This document shows positions 14,601 through 18,949 of a stretch of 18,949 nucleotides of DNA, in pieces. The translations under genes were made by a program, and so were the position numbers. Source of the DNA: Nitrospirota bacterium (GTDB lineage Bacteria > Nitrospirota > Nitrospiria > Nitrospirales > UBA8639). Every line of letters starts with the position of its first letter. The first letter of the stretch is position 1. The notes under the pieces are model-generated. The model saw nothing but the letters and a program-made list of their open reading frames with translations. It was not told the DNA's origin and did no database searches. Location of the stretch: the NCBI GenBank assembly GCA_029881175.1, contig JAOUNC010000008.1, forward strand, positions 1-18,949, given 5' to 3'.

Positions 14601-16469
14601 GTGAAACATGGAGGGAAGGCAAATTCCGCCTATAAATGGATGATCATTGGTTGTGTGTCAGGAGCCTTGGGAACCGGATGCGTGGCGCAACAAGCCGACT
14701 TGGCACGAATCCAAAAAGATCTTGATCAGCAAATTACTCAAATTCGCACGGAGAAGAAAGCGCTTGCGGAGGAAATAGGAGCAGCCCGCGCAGCCATTGC
14801 TGAATCGCAAGAGTTACTCTCAGCACAAAAAACCGACATAAAGAAAATGCAAAGTGATTTGGCTCCACGAGTAGACCTGGCTCAATTGAACCAGAAAATC
14901 AAGCTGATGAGTGAGAAGGATTTACCCAGCCTGTATGGGAATTTTGAGAACGTGGAGAAAAAGATCTCGGATTTGCAAAATGCCTTCGATTCCCAAGAGA
15001 TAAAAAATTCAACCTCGGCTGAAACGCTCAAAACCGATATCCAATCCATCCAAACCACCACACAAGCGCATGGGGAAGAGCTCCAAGCCACCAAAGCACA
15101 AACTGCTGCACTGGCACAGCAAATTGATGAAAACAACCAATCGCTTAATACACAATTGACGGATTTTCAGGTTGCCTTCGGCCAATTCAAAAGTGCTTTG
15201 ACCGACCTGGGCACAGAACTACAGACCGAAAATCAACGGGCATCCGCTGCCGAAGCGCAATTGGCAACAGAAATCAGCAACCACGCTCAACAAGTCTCAA
15301 CAGATTTGGCGACTCAACAACAAGCCCAACAGGCTCTTGCGGGTGACCAGTCGCAATCGATGCTCCAGCTTCAGGACACCGTCATGGAATCCACGACACT
15401 TTTAGGCACTCGACTTGATGAACAAGCCACGCACCATACGGAACTCCAACAGCAGGTGACCTCACTCCAAGCCAAGCTGAATGCCGACACGCAAGCTCTA
15501 CGTAACTTTTTGGACCAAGACGTGAAAACCTCTATGAACCAAATGGTCACTGATCTGGATGCTCGCCAACGCCCTGTACTTGAACGTCTAAATGCCCTGC
15601 AATCTGACGTAGAGGCCTTGGGCATCCATATCCAAGCCGATGCCACACAAGTCCAAGAGCTTTCGAACTCGGTCGTGAAGCTCCGCGAAGCCCAAGACGT
15701 CATGGGAAGTTTGCTAGGAAAACGTGGTGATGAGATTATTCAACAAGCCGGACGTTTGTCAGAACGGATGAACACCGTTGAATCGCACCAAACCGCATTG
15801 ACCGACCAACTCCAAGCCAATACAAAAAAGACGTCCGCTCATTTAACCGAAGTCAACGCCAGCCTAACGTCAATAGCTCAGAATTTGGATCAAGCCACAC
15901 AATCACTCACGCAACGCCTCACGGAACAAGAAAAGACCTTGGCTACTCTCAACAAAGCTATTCAGCAATTTCAACCACTCAAAGCTGAAACACAACGCCA
16001 AATTCAACAAATGCAAGCCGCGAGTCAGCTCACCGACCAGCTTCACCAAAACGTTGAACAGATCAGTCGGCGTCTTCAAGATTTGGAAATCCACCAATCA
16101 ACACTCGTCGGGAAACTTGACTCTGACGCACAGACCACGACAACTCACCTGCAAGAAGTCAATCAGGGCATCCAGTCAGTGGCCCAAACGCTAGAAAATG
16201 TGAGCGCAAAGTTGAATGCACGCATTTCCAATCAAGAGCAGCAACTGAATCGTGCCGTGACCACGGTTCAACGCGTGCAAGAGAGTGCGAATACCACTCA
16301 AACAAATGCCCAACACCTGAATGATTTAACAGAAACTATGAATCAATTACAGGAGGTTATTACCACGATTGGCACAAAGTTGGGAGAACGCGTGGATGAG
16401 CACGAAGATCGGCTTGGCCAATTAGCTCAACGTGTCAACCAATTGCAAGGGACAAAATCGAAAAAATAA
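14601..16469 (+). CDS. Long coiled-coil putative lipoprotein encoded between pal and cpoB
   Basis: A 622-residue protein of unknown function. The N-terminus looks like a lipoprotein signal: basic KHGGKANSAYK, then WMIIGCVSGALGTGC with Cys27 as the likely lipid site (the lipobox GTGC is imperfect). Everything after it is Gln/Leu/Thr/Glu-rich heptad sequence, almost free of proline, expected to form coiled coil. Internal repeats are visible. Residues 394-447 and 496-549 align without gaps at about 37% identity (ESHQTAL/EIHQSTL, HLTEVN/HLQEVN, SIAQNL/SVAQTL). The motif LGxRxDE recurs at 268, 372 and 594. The start is uncertain. GTG at 14601 has GGAGG 12 bases upstream; ATG codons at 14577 and 14589 are alternatives. 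It lies 43 bases after pal on the same strand, so a role in or beside the Tol-Pal complex is inferred. Confidence 0.75.
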   Translation: MKHGGKANSAYKWMIIGCVSGALGTGCVAQQADLARIQKDLDQQITQIRTEKKALAEEIGAARAAIAESQELLSAQKTDIKKMQSDLAPRVDLAQLNQKIKLMSEKDLPSLYGNFENVEKKISDLQNAFDSQEIKNSTSAETLKTDIQSIQTTTQAHGEELQATKAQTAALAQQIDENNQSLNTQLTDFQVAFGQFKSALTDLGTELQTENQRASAAEAQLATEISNHAQQVSTDLATQQQAQQALAGDQSQSMLQLQDTVMESTTLLGTRLDEQATHHTELQQQVTSLQAKLNADTQALRNFLDQDVKTSMNQMVTDLDARQRPVLERLNALQSDVEALGIHIQADATQVQELSNSVVKLREAQDVMGSLLGKRGDEIIQQAGRLSERMNTVESHQTALTDQLQANTKKTSAHLTEVNASLTSIAQNLDQATQSLTQRLTEQEKTLATLNKAIQQFQPLKAETQRQIQQMQAASQLTDQLHQNVEQISRRLQDLEIHQSTLVGKLDSDAQTTTTHLQEVNQGIQSVAQTLENVSAKLNARISNQEQQLNRAVTTVQRVQESANTTQTNAQHLNDLTETMNQLQEVITTIGTKLGERVDEHEDRLGQLAQRVNQLQGTKSKK

Positions 16470-16599
16470 CCACCTGTCGGGGGGGCACGTTGCTAAAAGA
16501 CAGAGCCAATTCCCCATGATTAGGCCTTTTCTGATCATCCATCACTTGGTAGAATATAGTCTCATAACATTTTAAACGTGTAGCCCGGTCAAACCAACT

Positions 16600-17496
16600 A
16601 TGATTCGCACAGATATTTATATTGTTTCTCTGTTGGCCATTTTATTGGGAGGAGGATGCGCGACTGAACCCGACCTCACTGACATACAGCAACAGGTTCA
16701 GACGCTCACACTTCAACAGGAAACCACACAGCAACAGGAAAAACTGTCCCGTGATCGTCTCTCAGCTATTGAATCTCAGCTTGATGAACACGACTTCCTG
16801 GTAGGAGAATTAATTAAAACCGAAGAAGAAGCCAATTTAGACACCCGTCATCTGCTGGAAAAACTTGAACGGACTAGCTCCATGCTCAGAGAGCAAATTG
16901 AGCAAACCCGTGCATCAACACAGCGCCGGGATCAGGATTTATCTATTCGAGTTAAAGCCATAGAATCCCGCATTGACAATATCATTCATCGCCCGCGTTC
17001 AGAAGCGTCGCAAATTAAAACACCTGAGACTCCACTTCCTCAGTCACCGATAGAGGAAAAGAGTCCCACACCGCCATCCTCTACCACCAAATCCACGCCA
17101 AGTGAAGCGGAAGTGGAGAATGAAGCCTCAGCCTTTCGATCAGCTTACAAAGGCTATCTCAACGGCAACTACGACCGGGCTTCCACCGAATTCCAACGGT
17201 TTGTGAAACACTATCCCTCGACGACATTAACACCCCAGGCCTTTTACTACCTTGGGCAATCACTCTATGCACAAAAACACTATGATCCAGCTGAAAAGGC
17301 TCTTCAGCACATCGTCAATGACTACCCCAACAACAAATACCGAAGCCAAGCCCTCTATAAGCTTGGTCAGATCAAGATCGAAACCGACCAACCGTCCGAA
17401 GCCCAGAAACTCTGGAACCAAGTGATCCTGGACTACCCTGAATCTCCTGAGGCGAACAACGCCAAGGAACAATTAAAACAAGCCGGGCTGTCTTGA
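16600..17496 (+). CDS. cpoB: CpoB/YbgF, Tol-Pal-associated cell division coordinator
   Basis: A 298-residue periplasmic protein. The N-terminus (VSLLAILLGGGC) suggests lipidation at Cys20, though the lipobox is imperfect and it may be a plain signal peptide. Residues 25-130 are coiled coil (LTDIQQQVQTLTLQQETTQQ), the trimerisation part of CpoB. A Pro/Ser/Glu-rich linker covers 130-170. Three TPR units follow at about 174-296 (FRSAYKGYLNGNYDRASTEF, AFYYLGQSLYAQKHYDPAEK, ALYKLGQIKIETDQPSEAQK). In E. coli, CpoB links the Tol machine to peptidoglycan synthesis at the septum. Order in the cluster (after pal) matches the usual tol-pal layout, apart from the extra coiled-coil gene. No clear ribosome site is seen; the 130-base gap upstream could hold its own promoter. 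Confidence 0.88.
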   Translation: MIRTDIYIVSLLAILLGGGCATEPDLTDIQQQVQTLTLQQETTQQQEKLSRDRLSAIESQLDEHDFLVGELIKTEEEANLDTRHLLEKLERTSSMLREQIEQTRASTQRRDQDLSIRVKAIESRIDNIIHRPRSEASQIKTPETPLPQSPIEEKSPTPPSSTTKSTPSEAEVENEASAFRSAYKGYLNGNYDRASTEFQRFVKHYPSTTLTPQAFYYLGQSLYAQKHYDPAEKALQHIVNDYPNNKYRSQALYKLGQIKIETDQPSEAQKLWNQVILDYPESPEANNAKEQLKQAGLS

Positions 17497-17558
17497 TTGG
17501 TGCCATGAGTTTCTTCGATTGTTCACTTACACCACCCATTTCCTGTTGAACACATTCC

Positions 17559-18949
17559 ATGCTTCCTCTCGTGACTGGAAAAATTCATGTCCTTCCAGAT
17601 GTTGTGTCGTGTCGAATTGCAGCGGGTGAGGTCGTCGAGCGGCCTGCGTCCGTGGTCAAAGAACTCATCGACAATAGCCTCGATGCCGCCAGTTCGCTCA
17701 TCTCCATTGAAGTAGAAGAAGGTGGCCGAGGCCTCATCCGTGTCACAGATAATGGCATGGGGATGAATCGTGAGGATGCCCAACTGGCCTCCCAGCGATT
17801 TGCCACCAGCAAGCTTCACGCAGAAGAGGATCTCTTTACACTCACCACATTAGGATTTCGTGGAGAAGCACTCCCCAGCATTGCCTCAGTGTCTCGATTT
17901 AGCCTGAAAACCATCCAATCCGACTCGCTGGTAGGCACTGAGATTTATTCTGAAGGAGGCGTAGCCTGGGGTGTACAGGAGTATGCTGGTGCCCCCGGCA
18001 CTCAAGTGGAAGTTCGGGATCTCTTTTTCAATACGCCTGGGCGACTGAAATTTTTAAAAACCGTCTCGACCGAATTTTCTAAAATCTCCTATACGGTCCA
18101 ACAAGCCGCGACTATTAACCCCCAGATTCATTTTCGACTCTTACATCATAGCCATAAGATTTTAGATTACCCCGGAGTCTCCACATTACAGGATCGCCTC
18201 GTTCAAATGTATGGACCCACATTCCTTGAACGCTTCCTCCCCCTCAACCAAACTACGGGCCCATTCCAGGTTACCGGGTTTACGGTCAGCCCTCACCATG
18301 CAAAAACGACTCGAACCCCACAGGAAATTTTCGTCAACGGCCGACCGATTAAAAATACGACCATCGCCCATGCGATTTACGAGGGCTATAAATCTTTTCT
18401 TCCAAAAGGGAAACATCCCCAGTTTATTGTGTGTCTTCAACTCGATCCTCAGACGCTGGATATCAATGTACATCCCACAAAGCGAGAAGTGCGCTTTTCT
18501 CACCCTGAAATGCTGCATTCAGGAATATTCCACGCCATCAAGCGGATTTTCGTGGAAGGCTCTTCCTTCGACCGTGCAGCTGCCGACCGAGTGCATGGAG
18601 ACTTCCCCGCTCAACCCCCTATCCCGTCAGCCAAACCGACCGTGCAATCGTTAGCAGTCGCCCAGGAGACCCCCTCACGCTTTTCCCCCGAAAGAGGATT
18701 CAATCGGTCCACACATTTATCCCTCTTTGCTCAAGAACCTCCATCGACCTATACAGCAACACGCCAACAGGAATTTCACGTAATCCCCCTTGGACAGATT
18801 CAGCAGACCTACCTCGTGGGACGCATCAACCAGGATCTTTATATTATTGATCAACACACCGCCCACGAGAGGGTCCTCTTTGAACGCCTTCTTCAAGCAT
18901 GGACCCAAAAGGACCTTCTCCAGCAAGGACTGCTCATTCCTGAGCCAAT
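17559..18949 (+). CDS. mutL: MutL DNA mismatch repair protein, 3' end outside the window
   Basis: The first 463 residues of MutL, which couples MutS mismatch recognition to strand removal. The GHKL ATPase motifs are intact: EVVERPASVVKELIDNSLDA with Glu35 and Asn39, DNGMG (64-68), and GFRGEAL (99-105). The second half of the ATPase region has IFVNGRPIKN and INVHPTKREVRF. A variable linker (residues about 330-405) leads to the C-terminal domain with QTYLVGRINQDLYIID and DQHTAHERVLFE (Asp431, Glu437, Glu442). This is the DQHA(x)2E(x)4E endonuclease motif with Thr in place of Ala, so strand nicking without MutH is likely. The start has no strong ribosome site; a GTG at 17571 is an alternative. 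It follows cpoB by 62 bases on the same strand. Confidence 0.95.
   Translation, partial: MLPLVTGKIHVLPDVVSCRIAAGEVVERPASVVKELIDNSLDAASSLISIEVEEGGRGLIRVTDNGMGMNREDAQLASQRFATSKLHAEEDLFTLTTLGFRGEALPSIASVSRFSLKTIQSDSLVGTEIYSEGGVAWGVQEYAGAPGTQVEVRDLFFNTPGRLKFLKTVSTEFSKISYTVQQAATINPQIHFRLLHHSHKILDYPGVSTLQDRLVQMYGPTFLERFLPLNQTTGPFQVTGFTVSPHHAKTTRTPQEIFVNGRPIKNTTIAHAIYEGYKSFLPKGKHPQFIVCLQLDPQTLDINVHPTKREVRFSHPEMLHSGIFHAIKRIFVEGSSFDRAAADRVHGDFPAQPPIPSAKPTVQSLAVAQETPSRFSPERGFNRSTHLSLFAQEPPSTYTATRQQEFHVIPLGQIQQTYLVGRINQDLYIIDQHTAHERVLFERLLQAWTQKDLLQQGLLIPEP

Overview
The window looks like an ordinary chromosomal stretch of a Gram-negative, double-membraned bacterium of roughly balanced GC content. It encodes a complete Tol-Pal envelope system, an outer-membrane beta-barrel, a periplasmic lytic transglycosylase and a MutL with its own endonuclease motif. 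The gene style (a B12 radical SAM enzyme of the RiPP-methyltransferase type, a tolQ-to-mutL cluster, a TonB-like TolA) would fit a Nitrospirota member such as a marine Nitrospira. That assignment is an impression from gene content, not a demonstrated placement.

Layout. Positions 2-514 carry the 3' end of a soluble transhydrogenase (sthA). It converges on a PagL-like outer-membrane lipid A deacylase (676-1248, minus). A minus-strand hypothetical with a YbjQ-like C-terminal half follows (1632-2189). A divergent DUF2024 gene comes next (2567-2833), then a roughly 700-base stretch without a credible gene. An apparent two-gene operon follows: pterin-4a-carbinolamine dehydratase (3532-3879) and, six bases later, a B12-binding radical SAM enzyme of the RiPP C-methyltransferase type (3886-5832). 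A LysM-bearing MltD-like lytic transglycosylase (6083-8026) converges on a membrane-anchored TPR protein (8059-8874, minus). Two tRNA genes, Val(UAC) and Asp(GUC), stand behind a near-perfect sigma70 promoter.

The right half (9417-18949) is one co-directional cluster: tolQ, tolR, tolA/tonB-like, tolB, pal, a long coiled-coil lipoprotein, cpoB (ybgF), and the first 463 codons of mutL. TolQR use the proton motive force to move the TolA-like protein, which reaches across the periplasm to TolB and Pal. CpoB links this machine to peptidoglycan synthesis during division. The lytic transglycosylase and the PagL-like enzyme act on the same envelope.

The most unusual points are as follows. An approximately 620-residue repeat-containing coiled-coil lipoprotein sits inside the Tol-Pal operon. 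Pal has a linker of more than 200 residues, far longer than the textbook protein. The TolA slot holds a proline-rich, TonB-like protein. The RiPP-type radical SAM enzyme has no visible precursor peptide and is coupled to a pterin dehydratase. No mobile element, CRISPR array, rRNA or phage gene was seen.
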